Source of the DNA: Fibrobacter sp. UWR3 | GTDB lineage: Bacteria > Fibrobacterota > Fibrobacteria > Fibrobacterales > Fibrobacteraceae | Reading direction: 5' to 3' | Length of the DNA: 64,000 nt | Assembly (NCBI RefSeq): GCF_900143055.1 | Contig: NZ_FRCW01000004.1 | Coordinates: forward strand, 124,001 to 188,000 | Part shown: positions 1 through 6,906 of the stretch, in pieces | Numbering within the stretch: position 1 is the first letter of the stretch | How the letters are laid out: each line of letters opens with the position of its first letter | Position numbers and translations under genes: made by a program | The notes under the pieces: model-generated | What the model was told of the DNA's origin: nothing | The model's input: the letters and a program-made list of their open reading frames with translations, nothing else | Database searches by the model: none

Positions 1-507
1 GACTTGGAAGAGGCCGTGCGTGAAAAACGTTTCCGCGAGGACCTGTACTTCCGCATCCAGGTGATGCCGCTCCAGCTGCCGCCCCTGCGTGAACGTGGCC
101 AGGACGTTATTTTGCTTGCAGAAGAATTTATCAAGCGCTACGGTGCCGAGTACGGTCGTGGCAGGTTCAAGATGAGCCGCAATACTGAAAAGGCGCTGCT
201 CGGTTACCACTGGCCGGGCAACGTGCGCGAACTCGAGAACCGCATCCAGAAGGGCCTGGTGCAGGCGGTTCACGGCGTTATACAGCCCAAGGATATCGGG
301 CTTGACGAGGTGCAGAAGGAGGCGAAGGAAAGCCCCCGCACGCTCAAGGAAGCCCGCGAGACCGTGGAACGCGAGGTCATTGGCCGCGCCCTGCAGGATA
401 GCAATGCGAACCTGACTCTTGCTGCGACGATTTTGGGCATCGACCGCAAGGTGCTGCGCGAAATCATGGAACGCCTGGGCATAAAAAAGGAAGATTTCAA
501 GAATTAA
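1..507 (+). CDS. Sigma-54-dependent transcriptional activator, C-terminal part (5' end outside window)
   Basis: Only the last 168 codons are present; the reading frame is open from base 1. The visible part is the end of the AAA+ sigma-54 interaction domain (FREDLYFRI, LPPLRERGQD, WPGNVRELEN) followed by a linker and a Fis-type helix-turn-helix near the C-terminus (ILGIDRKVLREIMERLGI). Proteins of this family bind upstream enhancer sites and use ATP hydrolysis to open promoters held by sigma-54 RNA polymerase. The N-terminal sensory or receiver domain cannot be seen, so the signal is unknown. A consensus sigma-54 promoter lies 141 bases downstream, which makes the next two genes its likely targets (inference). 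No obvious terminator follows the stop codon. Confidence 0.93.
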   Translation, partial: DLEEAVREKRFREDLYFRIQVMPLQLPPLRERGQDVILLAEEFIKRYGAEYGRGRFKMSRNTEKALLGYHWPGNVRELENRIQKGLVQAVHGVIQPKDIGLDEVQKEAKESPRTLKEARETVEREVIGRALQDSNANLTLAATILGIDRKVLREIMERLGIKKEDFKN

Positions 508-610
508 GGGTCTGAAAACTAAAAAACGGAACAAAAAGTACTATAGGAGCAAAAAGTCTCGAAATTTTACTTTGGGTGAACGCGAATTTTATGTATATTA
601 TTTGCTAGAA

Positions 611-625
611 TGCTCGAAATGAGCA
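611..625. promoter_or_regulatory. Perfect inverted repeat, candidate activator-binding site
   Basis: TGCTC-N5-GAGCA is a perfect 5-bp inverted repeat with a GAAAT spacer, about 25 bases upstream of the -24 element of the sigma-54 promoter. It could be an operator for the adjacent Fis-type helix-turn-helix activator, or only a small leader hairpin if a promoter further upstream is used. Classical enhancer sites usually lie farther away, so this is tentative. Confidence 0.35.
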
Positions 626-647
626 GTAAATAAAGCCTAAAGGAAAA

Positions 648-664
648 CTGGCACGGTTTTTGCT
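648..664 (+). promoter_or_regulatory. Sigma-54 (-24/-12) promoter
   Basis: The sequence CTGGCACGGTTTTTGCT matches the established YTGGCACG-N4-TTGCW consensus at every fixed position, with GG (650-651) and GC (662-663) separated by exactly 10 bases. The predicted transcription start is near base 675, next to the ATG at 676. The gene just upstream encodes a sigma-54 activator. Confidence 0.8.
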
Positions 665-675
665 AAGTAATGAGT

Positions 676-1116
676 ATGAAACACGCAACTTTCATATCGA
701 TTATAGGCCTCGCGGCGACGCTTTCGTTCGCCCAGGGCTTTGCAGCGCCGGAATCCAGTGTTCCGACCCCTGCCGAAAGTGCGGAAATTTCTAACCAGAC
801 CCCGGACTTAGGCGCTAAAGAAAGCGCAGAATGGCAAAAAATGCGTGCAGAACGCAAGCAGGCCCGCGAACAGATCCTTTCCAAGCTGAAGGAAAGGTCC
901 AATGTTGAAAAACAGGGCATTCGCCAAGACGTTTCGAAAAAACGGAACGAAAAATCTCGCTTTGAGGGAAAACCGCAAAAGAATGAACCTCGCGAGCGTC
1001 AACCGTTTTACGATAGACCCGATTCTCCGAATATGAATCCGATGCGAGGTAACAATCCGCCTGTCCTGCCGCCCCCCTGGTGGTGGCAGCCCCAGCCGGT
1101 TCCACCTCAGCCGTAA
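676..1116 (+). CDS. Secreted basic, coiled-coil and proline-rich protein, sigma-54 controlled
   Basis: The product is about 146 residues. It begins with a signal peptide (MKHATF, a hydrophobic stretch, then a small-residue cleavage region around FAQGFAA). A highly charged, probably helical middle follows (WQKMRAERKQAREQ and onward), then a basic linker and a proline/tryptophan tail (PPPWWWQPQPVPPQP). I recognise no family. An in-frame ATG at 670 would add two residues, but the sigma-54 promoter predicts transcription from about 675, so I chose 676. The stop codon overlaps the next start (TAATG), so the two genes are probably translationally coupled. An exported or periplasmic role is inferred; the tail could bind an SH3-like or other polyproline-binding partner. 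Confidence 0.72.
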   Translation: MKHATFISIIGLAATLSFAQGFAAPESSVPTPAESAEISNQTPDLGAKESAEWQKMRAERKQAREQILSKLKERSNVEKQGIRQDVSKKRNEKSRFEGKPQKNEPRERQPFYDRPDSPNMNPMRGNNPPVLPPPWWWQPQPVPPQP

Positions 1117-2393
1117 TGCGGTCCCTGACATTATTCCTCGTGTTGTTAGCGTCTGCGCTTTTTGCGCAGACGCAACAAGACATTTATAGGCAGGCACTTG
1201 AAGCCGAAGAGGCGGGGGACGTTTCCAAGTCTATTGAACTGTTCGAGAAGGCTCGCGATGCGGGTGGCGAGTACACCGAAGAAATCAGCGAAATCCTGGA
1301 AGCCTACGAGGAGGCCCTGGGTGGCGATGCGGATACTTCGGAGGTGTCTTTCCGTTTCTTGGGCAACTTGGGCTTTTACGGTCTGCACTATGCCGAATAT
1401 GGTTCTACAAAAGACGTTTCCGAAAATGGCGGCGACTTGTTCGCCTCGGTAAGCGGGTACTTGGATTTTTCTACGGGCAACTGGATTCATTCCTTTGGCG
1501 TTGCGTTTGTTTCGGATTGGTTTGTGACGAACGAAGACATGCCCGTGCTCGATACAAACGACTGGACGATGGCTCCGGGGCTGGAGTATTCGCTTGTCGG
1601 GCAGCGCCTGCTCCTGGATATCGGGGTGGACTTCAATATTACGAGCGAAGGGGATTTCAATCCGGCGGGTTACGGCTGGGTGGAATTTGACATCGCGCGA
1701 TATACGGCTCAGCGTTTTGGGGTGGCGGGATCCATTTACTACAGGAAGGATGGCCCGGCGACCGCGGGCGTGTTCGGTTCCTGGCACCGCTCCGAAACCC
1801 AGGGGCTGAACGGCTCTGCCTACCTGGGTGCGAAATACGAGGCCGACTACCTTCTCGACATTCTGGATTATGTCGGTAGCTCGCAAGAGGATTGTGAACG
1901 CGATGCTTGGGGCAACTGCATTGACCAGACATTCCCGACAATAAATTTTGAAGAGGTCGTGGCGAAGTGTGTGGCCGAGAACGGGGATTCGCTCTGCTGG
2001 GATCCGAACGTGTTCCAGCCGTATATCGATGCCGCGTATGCCGAACTTGACCAGACGGAAGACCTTTCTTTTGACAGGTACTGGAGCCGCTGGATTGGTC
2101 CCTCGTTCCAGTTGAGGCTTTCTTACTTGTTCAAGACGAAGATTTCTGTAGAGACGAAGTTTGACTTGTTCTATGCGTTCCTGGTGGATGGAGCCTCTGC
2201 GGAATACGAGAAGATGGGGAAGTTCTCGGGGAAGTGGGGGCTCGTGTTCAACTGGAACCCGAACTGGCTCACGCTTTATTTGGGGGCGGAGCAGACGTAC
2301 TTGCGGTACGTGCTGCCGAATTCGCTCAAGGACTATTTCCCCGAGACATGCCTGCTGACCTCGCTTAAGGCGGGAGTAAAAGTGGAGTTTTAA
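1116..2393 (+). CDS. Outer-membrane beta-barrel-like protein with an N-terminal TPR-like helical part
   Basis: This 425-residue protein has a signal peptide (MRSLTLFLVLLASALFAQ). A short TPR-like helical pair follows (QALEAEEAGDVSKSIELFEKA), then a long region of alternating polar and aromatic strands (FLGNLGFYGLHYAEYG through LYLGAEQTYLRY) that ends in a C-terminal aromatic residue (VKVEF), as in many outer-membrane barrels. An upstream GTG in frame at 1080 is rejected because the signal peptide starts at 1116, overlapping the previous stop by one base. It forms a two-gene unit with the preceding secreted protein, presumably under the sigma-54 promoter, and is followed by a strong terminator. 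Its substrate or partner is unknown. Confidence 0.82.
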   Translation: MRSLTLFLVLLASALFAQTQQDIYRQALEAEEAGDVSKSIELFEKARDAGGEYTEEISEILEAYEEALGGDADTSEVSFRFLGNLGFYGLHYAEYGSTKDVSENGGDLFASVSGYLDFSTGNWIHSFGVAFVSDWFVTNEDMPVLDTNDWTMAPGLEYSLVGQRLLLDIGVDFNITSEGDFNPAGYGWVEFDIARYTAQRFGVAGSIYYRKDGPATAGVFGSWHRSETQGLNGSAYLGAKYEADYLLDILDYVGSSQEDCERDAWGNCIDQTFPTINFEEVVAKCVAENGDSLCWDPNVFQPYIDAAYAELDQTEDLSFDRYWSRWIGPSFQLRLSYLFKTKISVETKFDLFYAFLVDGASAEYEKMGKFSGKWGLVFNWNPNWLTLYLGAEQTYLRYVLPNSLKDYFPETCLLTSLKAGVKVEF

Positions 2394-2404
2394 GAAAATA
2401 AAAA

Positions 2405-2429
2405 AGGCCGGTTTATACCGGCCTCTTTT
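2405..2429 (+). terminator. Rho-independent terminator
   Basis: AGGCCGGT and ACCGGCCT form a perfect 8-bp stem with a TTAT loop, followed by CTTTT. It closes the two-gene unit ending at 2393 and lies just beyond the 3' end of the convergent tRNA gene. Confidence 0.85.
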
Positions 2430-2432
2430 GCG

Positions 2433-2505
2433 TGGAGATAGTGGGAGTCGAACCCATGACCTACAGATTGCGAACCTGTCGCTCTACCAACTGAGCTATA
2501 TCCCC
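2433..2505 (-). tRNA. tRNA-Ala (anticodon CGC)
   Basis: The minus strand folds as a 73-base tRNA. The acceptor stem is GGGGATA/TATCTCC with a G3:U70 wobble pair, the classical alanine identity element. The D-loop TAGCTCAGTTGG and T-loop GGTTCGACTCC are typical. The anticodon stem ACAGG/TCTGT carries the loop TTCGCAA, giving anticodon CGC. The discriminator base is A and CCA is not encoded, so CCA addition is expected. This species reads GCG codons. Confidence 0.95.
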
Positions 2506-2517
2506 GATTGTGTGCCA

Positions 2518-2546
2518 AATATATTTTTTATTGCCTGTTTCGTCAA
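2518..2546 (-). promoter_or_regulatory. Sigma-70-type promoter of tRNA-Ala
   Basis: On the minus strand, TTGACG (2546-2541) and TATATT (2523-2518) are separated by exactly 17 bases, about 12 bases before the mature tRNA 5' end. This is a near-consensus housekeeping promoter. It supports TATATT as a real -10 element in this organism. Confidence 0.75.
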
Positions 2547-2627
2547 GCGAAAACGGGGGTAAACCGCAAATTTTTTGCCATGGGGGAGGCTCGACCTTGC
2601 GTGGAGGTTCAGGCGCTGGCACCTGCG

Positions 2628-3566
2628 TTACAGCAGGACAATTTCGCGCTCGAGGGTAATCCCGAACTTTTCGCGGACCTTCTGCTGTACGAGTTCTGCA
2701 AGTGCGGAAATATCCTTTGCGGTTGCGCCGCCGGCGTTCACGATAAAGTTTGCGTGTAGCGTGCTGACTTCGGCGCCGCCGATGCGGGTGCCCTTGAGGC
2801 CTGCCGCCTCGATGTAGTAGCCGGGGGCGATTTGCGTAGGTGTGTCTGCGGCGCCTTGTGCGAGCCTCTTGAAGGTGGAACCCGCGTTGGGCATGTTGAG
2901 GGGCTGTGTCGCCTTGCGTTTTGCCATGCATTCGGCAAGTTCCGCCTCGAGTCGCGCGACGGTTTGCTCCTGCGATTCTCCGGTGGAATTGTCGCCCGCG
3001 GTGGCGGGGTCGAACGCGAACGTCGCCGAAAGGATTGTTTCTGCGGAACCATTCCGGGCAAGGTCCTGGAATAAACTGTGTCTGTACCCGAAGGCGCATT
3101 CGCCTGCGGTACGCACGCGCGTGTTGCCTGCGGTATCGAGGCTTGTGACCTGCGTGCAGCAAGTCCCGATTTCTTGCCCGTATGCGCCCGCGTTCATGTA
3201 GATGGCGCCCCCGAGGGTCCCGGGGATTCCCGCGAGCTTGTGGATACCGGAAAGCCCCTGCTTGAGGGTCGCGCGGGCGAATTTCCCGAGCGGGCACCCT
3301 GCACCGACCCGGTAGGTTCTGCCGTCTGGCGAATCGATGGCCGAAAATTCCCCCGCAAGTGTTATTATAACGCCGGCATATCCCTCATCACTTACGAGGA
3401 CGTTCGTGCCGTTCCCGAGAATAAAGTGGGGCATGTTGCCCCTGCGGGCAAGCGCGAGCGCCTCTTGCAGGTCGGCTACACATTCCACCTTCACGTAGTA
3501 ACGAGCGGGCCCGCCCACGCGGAATGAGGTGTGTTTGCTCATCGGTTCGTTTTCAAGAACGTGCAT
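2628..3566 (-). CDS. murB: UDP-N-acetylenolpyruvoylglucosamine reductase
   Basis: MurB is the cytoplasmic FAD enzyme that reduces UDP-GlcNAc-enolpyruvate to UDP-MurNAc in peptidoglycan synthesis. The 312-residue protein shows the FAD-binding region (NTSFRVGG-like KHTSFRVGGPA, then LGNGTNVLV and GIPGTLGGAIYMNAGAYG), the YRHSLFQD segment, the catalytic-serine loop NAGSTFKR, and the C-terminal HANFIVNAGGATAKD and LEREIVLL region. The open frame runs much further upstream, but family similarity begins at MHVLENEPMSKHTSF, so the start is set at 3566. No Shine-Dalgarno site is visible; TATATT lies six bases before the ATG. It is divergent from the primase-like gene, with only 31 bases between the start codons. 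Confidence 0.95.
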   Translation of the reverse strand: MHVLENEPMSKHTSFRVGGPARYYVKVECVADLQEALALARRGNMPHFILGNGTNVLVSDEGYAGVIITLAGEFSAIDSPDGRTYRVGAGCPLGKFARATLKQGLSGIHKLAGIPGTLGGAIYMNAGAYGQEIGTCCTQVTSLDTAGNTRVRTAGECAFGYRHSLFQDLARNGSAETILSATFAFDPATAGDNSTGESQEQTVARLEAELAECMAKRKATQPLNMPNAGSTFKRLAQGAADTPTQIAPGYYIEAAGLKGTRIGGAEVSTLHANFIVNAGGATAKDISALAELVQQKVREKFGITLEREIVLL

Positions 3567-3572
3567 GCCGTA

Positions 3573-3578
3573 AATATA
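3573..3578 (-). promoter_or_regulatory. TATATT -10-like element directly before murB
   Basis: TATATT ends six bases before the murB ATG, and no Shine-Dalgarno site lies between. This spacing puts the expected transcription start at or within a base or two of the start codon, so the mRNA would be leaderless or nearly so (inference from the shared pattern in this window). Confidence 0.45.
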
Positions 3579-3597
3579 GTTACTATTATTCCTGCAA

Positions 3598-4740
3598 ATG
3601 ACCAGCGAAGAACTGAAACAATTCAAGGCGTCGCTTTCCATTACCTCGGTTGCCGGGGCTCTGGGCATCGATGTCGAGCGGGGCAGGTTCCACTGCTTTT
3701 GCCCGCAACGGCATGCGAACGGCGACCGTACGCCTTCGGTCTCGATATCCGAGGACCGCGGGCTGTTCCGTTGCTGGGTGTGCGATGATATCCGTGGCGA
3801 CGTGTTTGACCTGGTGCAACAGTACAGGGGCTGCTCCTTTATGGAGGCGCTCGACTGGCTCAAGGAAACCTACCCGTTCCTGTTGCCCGGTGGAAAAAGG
3901 GCACAGGAAGGTTCCCCGAAAAAACGCACGGTGCAGGCGGTGAATGCGGTAGAGCGCAGTTCCCGCGTTCAGGAATCCCGTGGGCAGGAATCTCGCGAAG
4001 AGGACTTGCAGCCGCTCCTGGAAGAAAAACCCAAGGAACTCATTCCCGAGGACGAACGCAAGAAGGTGGTGCTCTCGTTTTTAAAGATGCTTGCGCCGGT
4101 GGACGGTACGCCCGCGGCGGCCTACCTCATGAAGCGCCGCATATACAAGCCTGTGTGGGATAGGATGCTCCTCCGGACCATTACCGACTACAATGCGCTG
4201 AACCGTCAGCTCAAGGAAACCTACAGTCTGGAAGTGCTCCAGTACGTAGGGCTGTTCAACGAGAAGGGTAACCTGCGCTATTACAAGCACCCGCTGATTT
4301 TCCCGTACCTCGATACGCTCCGTAGGGCTTCGCATTTCCAGGCGCGCGCCGTCGATTCGAGCGTCGAGCCCAAGGAACTTCACCTGAAGGGCACGATTCC
4401 GTTCCCGTACAACATGTCTGCGCTCGACCAGAAGCGTGGCTGGATTTACCTGTGCGAGGGCGTTATCGACACGCTCACGATGCTGCAGCAGGGCCTGCAG
4501 GCGGTAGGCATTCCCGGCGTCCGCAGTTTCAAGGTGCAGTGGCTCCCGCTGTTCAAGGAAAAGAACGTGGTGCTGTGCCTCGATCACGACGAGGCGGGCC
4601 GCAAGGGCATGGAATACCTGCAGCAGGTGTTCGGCAATGCGGGTATCCGCACGATTATCCTGGGCGATGGTCTCGAGAATATTCCCGTGAACATGAAAGA
4701 AGGCGAAGATGTGAACGAGTGGTTCGGCGGGAAAAAGTAA
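3598..4740 (+). CDS. Short primase-like protein: CHC2-type zinc finger plus TOPRIM domain
   Basis: The 380-residue protein has an N-terminal CHC2-like zinc-binding module (HCFCPQRH near residues 35-42, then CWVC near 59-62), a charged low-complexity linker (about 105-150), and a C-terminal TOPRIM nucleotidyl-transfer domain (LCEGVIDTLTML with the catalytic Glu, then LCLDHDEAGRKGME with the DxD). These are hallmarks of DnaG primases, which make RNA primers at forks. It is much shorter than DnaG (about 600 residues) and shows no C-terminal helicase-binding domain. The spacing C-x3-H in the first zinc ligand pair is unusual, since C-x2-H is typical. It could be an accessory primase or one derived from a mobile element; the replicative dnaG is not in this window. 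It lies divergent to murB. Confidence 0.8.
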   Translation: MTSEELKQFKASLSITSVAGALGIDVERGRFHCFCPQRHANGDRTPSVSISEDRGLFRCWVCDDIRGDVFDLVQQYRGCSFMEALDWLKETYPFLLPGGKRAQEGSPKKRTVQAVNAVERSSRVQESRGQESREEDLQPLLEEKPKELIPEDERKKVVLSFLKMLAPVDGTPAAAYLMKRRIYKPVWDRMLLRTITDYNALNRQLKETYSLEVLQYVGLFNEKGNLRYYKHPLIFPYLDTLRRASHFQARAVDSSVEPKELHLKGTIPFPYNMSALDQKRGWIYLCEGVIDTLTMLQQGLQAVGIPGVRSFKVQWLPLFKEKNVVLCLDHDEAGRKGMEYLQQVFGNAGIRTIILGDGLENIPVNMKEGEDVNEWFGGKK

Positions 4741-4746
4741 TTTATC

Positions 4747-4752
4747 TATATT
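4747..4752 (+). promoter_or_regulatory. TATATT -10-like element before the transglycosylase gene
   Basis: TATATT ends nine bases before the ATG at 4762, immediately after the stop of the upstream gene. No Shine-Dalgarno site is visible. It may give a very short leader independent of the upstream gene. Confidence 0.4.
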
Positions 4753-4761
4753 GTAAAGACC

Positions 4762-5505
4762 ATGCTCCAGAAGATTTCGATTGTCGCCCGTATATTTGTT
4801 GTCGTCTTGTTTATCTATTCGGTATTGTTCTCGATTGTGGGGACTGTATTCGTCATCAAGGCGCATTCCTATATATTCGGGGCGATAGATGAAATCCATG
4901 CGATGCGCGAGTCTGAACCGCAGATGAGCAAGTTCATGCTCGACCTTGTGGATTCGAACCCGAAGGTGCAAATCAAGCACCGCTTTGTCCCGCTGGATTC
5001 CATCAGCAAAAAATTGCAGCATGCGGTCATTGCCGTAGAGGACCCGAGTTTCTACTACCATCCGGGAATCGATATCCGGAGCATCGTTACCGCAGTCGAC
5101 GCGAACGTAACTTCGGGCAAGTTGCGCTACGGGGGCTCGACCATCACGCAGCAGCTCGCGAAGAACCTCTTCCTTACGGGCGAACGCACGTGGGAACGCA
5201 AGGTGCGCGAACTGGGGTACGCGTTCCTGATGGAATACGACCTCGGGAAAAAGCGTATTCTGGAATTGTACCTGAATTACGCCCAGTGGGGCAAGGACAT
5301 TTTCGGGTGCGAGGCGGCGAGCGAGGCGTATTACGGTGTGCACTGCTCGCAACTCGATAGCACGCAGGCGCTGAACCTCGCGGCTATGCTTGTAGCGCCC
5401 TGCAAGTACAAGCCCGAATCGGAAGATTCCACGATGGTCCGCAGGCGTAGCGTCATCCACCAGAATATCCGCTACGTGAAGGAACCCGAAACCGAAAAGC
5501 GGTAA
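4762..5505 (+). CDS. mtgA: Monofunctional peptidoglycan glycosyltransferase (GT51)
   Basis: The 247-residue protein polymerises lipid II into glycan strands at the outer face of the inner membrane. It has one N-terminal membrane anchor (about residues 7-35) and the GT51 motifs in order: EDPSFYYHPG with the catalytic Glu, GGSTITQQLAKNLFL, RKVRELGYAFLMEYDLGKKR with the second Glu, ILELYLNYAQWG, and the EAASEAYYG helix. There is no transpeptidase domain, so it is the monofunctional type, and its length fits MtgA. It follows the primase-like gene by 21 bases on the same strand and may be co-transcribed or use its own TATATT element. Confidence 0.92.
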   Translation: MLQKISIVARIFVVVLFIYSVLFSIVGTVFVIKAHSYIFGAIDEIHAMRESEPQMSKFMLDLVDSNPKVQIKHRFVPLDSISKKLQHAVIAVEDPSFYYHPGIDIRSIVTAVDANVTSGKLRYGGSTITQQLAKNLFLTGERTWERKVRELGYAFLMEYDLGKKRILELYLNYAQWGKDIFGCEAASEAYYGVHCSQLDSTQALNLAAMLVAPCKYKPESEDSTMVRRRSVIHQNIRYVKEPETEKR

Positions 5506-5512
5506 CGGTTGC

Positions 5513-6739
5513 TTAACCGAGTACCCGCCGGATTTCAGCCTCGTCGGTAATTCCCCTTTCCGCTAGTTTGTCTGCATATTCGTGCAATGAGCCCTGCACG
5601 AACGTTCCGTCGGGCCGGAGCAGTTCGACGGCGGCGATTCGCCCTTTGTATCCGCCGGGCGACTTCTTGCGCAACAGCCTCTGGGCGGCAATCCCGAGGA
5701 CGGATTCCCGGATGGCTTCGGGCAATACGCCCAAATCGCGTAGCCTGTCGATAGCCGCCTTCGCGCTGTTCGTATGGAGCGTGGAGAGCACGAGGTGGCC
5801 AGTTTCCGCCGCCTGTATGGCGATTCGCGCGGTTTCCTCGTCACGGATTTCCCCGATGAGGATAACGTCCGGGTCCTGGCGCAGTATCGACCTCATGGCG
5901 GTCGCGAATGTGAAACCGCATTTCGCGTTCACCTGCACCTGGTTCGCCCCCTTCAGCGGGTATTCTACCGGGTCCTCGATGGTCGTCACGTTCACCTGCC
6001 GGTGCAGTATCTCGCGGAGCCCTGCGTAGAGCGTGGTGGTTTTCCCGCTTCCCGTGGGCCCGGTAATCAGGAATAGTCCCTGCGGCTTGTTGAATATCTC
6101 GCGGAACGCGTGCAGGATTTCGCTGGTAAACTCGAGACTGTCGAGCGTCTGGCCGCTATCCTGCGATTGCAGCAGGCGGAGCACGCACTTTTCGCCCGCC
6201 TGTATGGGGAGCGTGCTCAGCCGGATATTCACGTTCTGGTAGATTCCCTGGAACGTGAAACTCCCGTCGTGGGGGAGCCGCCTTTCGGTAATGTCTACGT
6301 TTGCGAGTAGCTTGAGCCGGATAAGCACGGGTTCGGCGAGCCATCCCGGCAGTTCGCGGTAGTCCTCGAGCATTCCGTCGATGCGGAACCGCACGCGGAA
6401 CGTATTTTCACCGGGTTCCAGGTGGATGTCCGACGCCTTCAGTTCCTGCGCCTTCTCGATAAGCGAATCCACCAGGTTGATGATGGGCTCCGATTCCCAA
6501 CTATTGCTCTTGATGCCCCCGGGTTTTGGCGCCTCGGGAATGCTTATGCAGTCCGCGGCCCCGCATGCCGCCTGCTTTATCATCTGGCGGATTTCCTTTT
6601 CGCTGTGCTGTTCGGGTATAACCCGGCACCCCGATTCTATGCGGATGCGCTCGAGCGCAAGTTCATCGTATATGTCTGGAACCGCCACGCGATATATGCC
6701 TGCCTCGCGTGACACTCCCCAATAAATAAGTGGTGTCAT
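5513..6739 (-). CDS. GspE/PilB/PilT-family secretion ATPase, short form lacking the zinc knuckle
   Basis: The 408-residue cytoplasmic ATPase belongs to the family that powers type II secretion or type IV pilus assembly. Visible motifs are the N2-domain region (SDIHLEPGENTFRVRFRIDG), Walker A GPTGSGKTTT (227-236), the Asp box (TIEDPVEY, about 253-260), Walker B LIGEIRDEET (294-303) and the His box (TGHLVLSTLHTNSA). The N-terminal N1 domain is very short. The four-cysteine zinc region expected after AAQRLLRK is missing; the sequence runs straight to GYKGRIAAVELL. No other secretion or pilus genes are adjacent. TACATT lies seven bases before the ATG and no Shine-Dalgarno is apparent. The stop lies eight bases from the convergent mtgA stop. 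Confidence 0.88.
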   Translation of the reverse strand: MTPLIYWGVSREAGIYRVAVPDIYDELALERIRIESGCRVIPEQHSEKEIRQMIKQAACGAADCISIPEAPKPGGIKSNSWESEPIINLVDSLIEKAQELKASDIHLEPGENTFRVRFRIDGMLEDYRELPGWLAEPVLIRLKLLANVDITERRLPHDGSFTFQGIYQNVNIRLSTLPIQAGEKCVLRLLQSQDSGQTLDSLEFTSEILHAFREIFNKPQGLFLITGPTGSGKTTTLYAGLREILHRQVNVTTIEDPVEYPLKGANQVQVNAKCGFTFATAMRSILRQDPDVILIGEIRDEETARIAIQAAETGHLVLSTLHTNSAKAAIDRLRDLGVLPEAIRESVLGIAAQRLLRKKSPGGYKGRIAAVELLRPDGTFVQGSLHEYADKLAERGITDEAEIRRVLG

Positions 6740-6867
6740 GGGGGAGAATGTACAAAATGCAGGCCAGGAAAACCAACAAGAAATAAAAAATCCCCGATAT
6801 AGTTCAAATAAAGAAATTATTTAGCAGAAAAATAATTTTTCTACTAAATAATTTTCAAAAAAGGCAT

Positions 6868-6898
6868 AAAAAAGCCCCGATAACTAGTGTTACGGGGC
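6868..6898 (-). terminator. Rho-independent terminator of the serine-linker protein gene
   Basis: On the minus strand GCCCCGTAAC pairs with GTTATCGGGGC-type sequence (6898-6889 with 6884-6874, one mismatch-free GC core), followed by TTTTTT at 6873-6868. It lies nine bases past the stop at 6907. Confidence 0.8.
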
Positions 6899-6906
6899 AA
6901 AGGGGC

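Noticed and set aside
1080-1116. Upstream GTG start for the barrel protein at 1116
   Set aside because: It would overlap the upstream gene by 37 bases and place a non-hydrophobic stretch before a perfect signal peptide.
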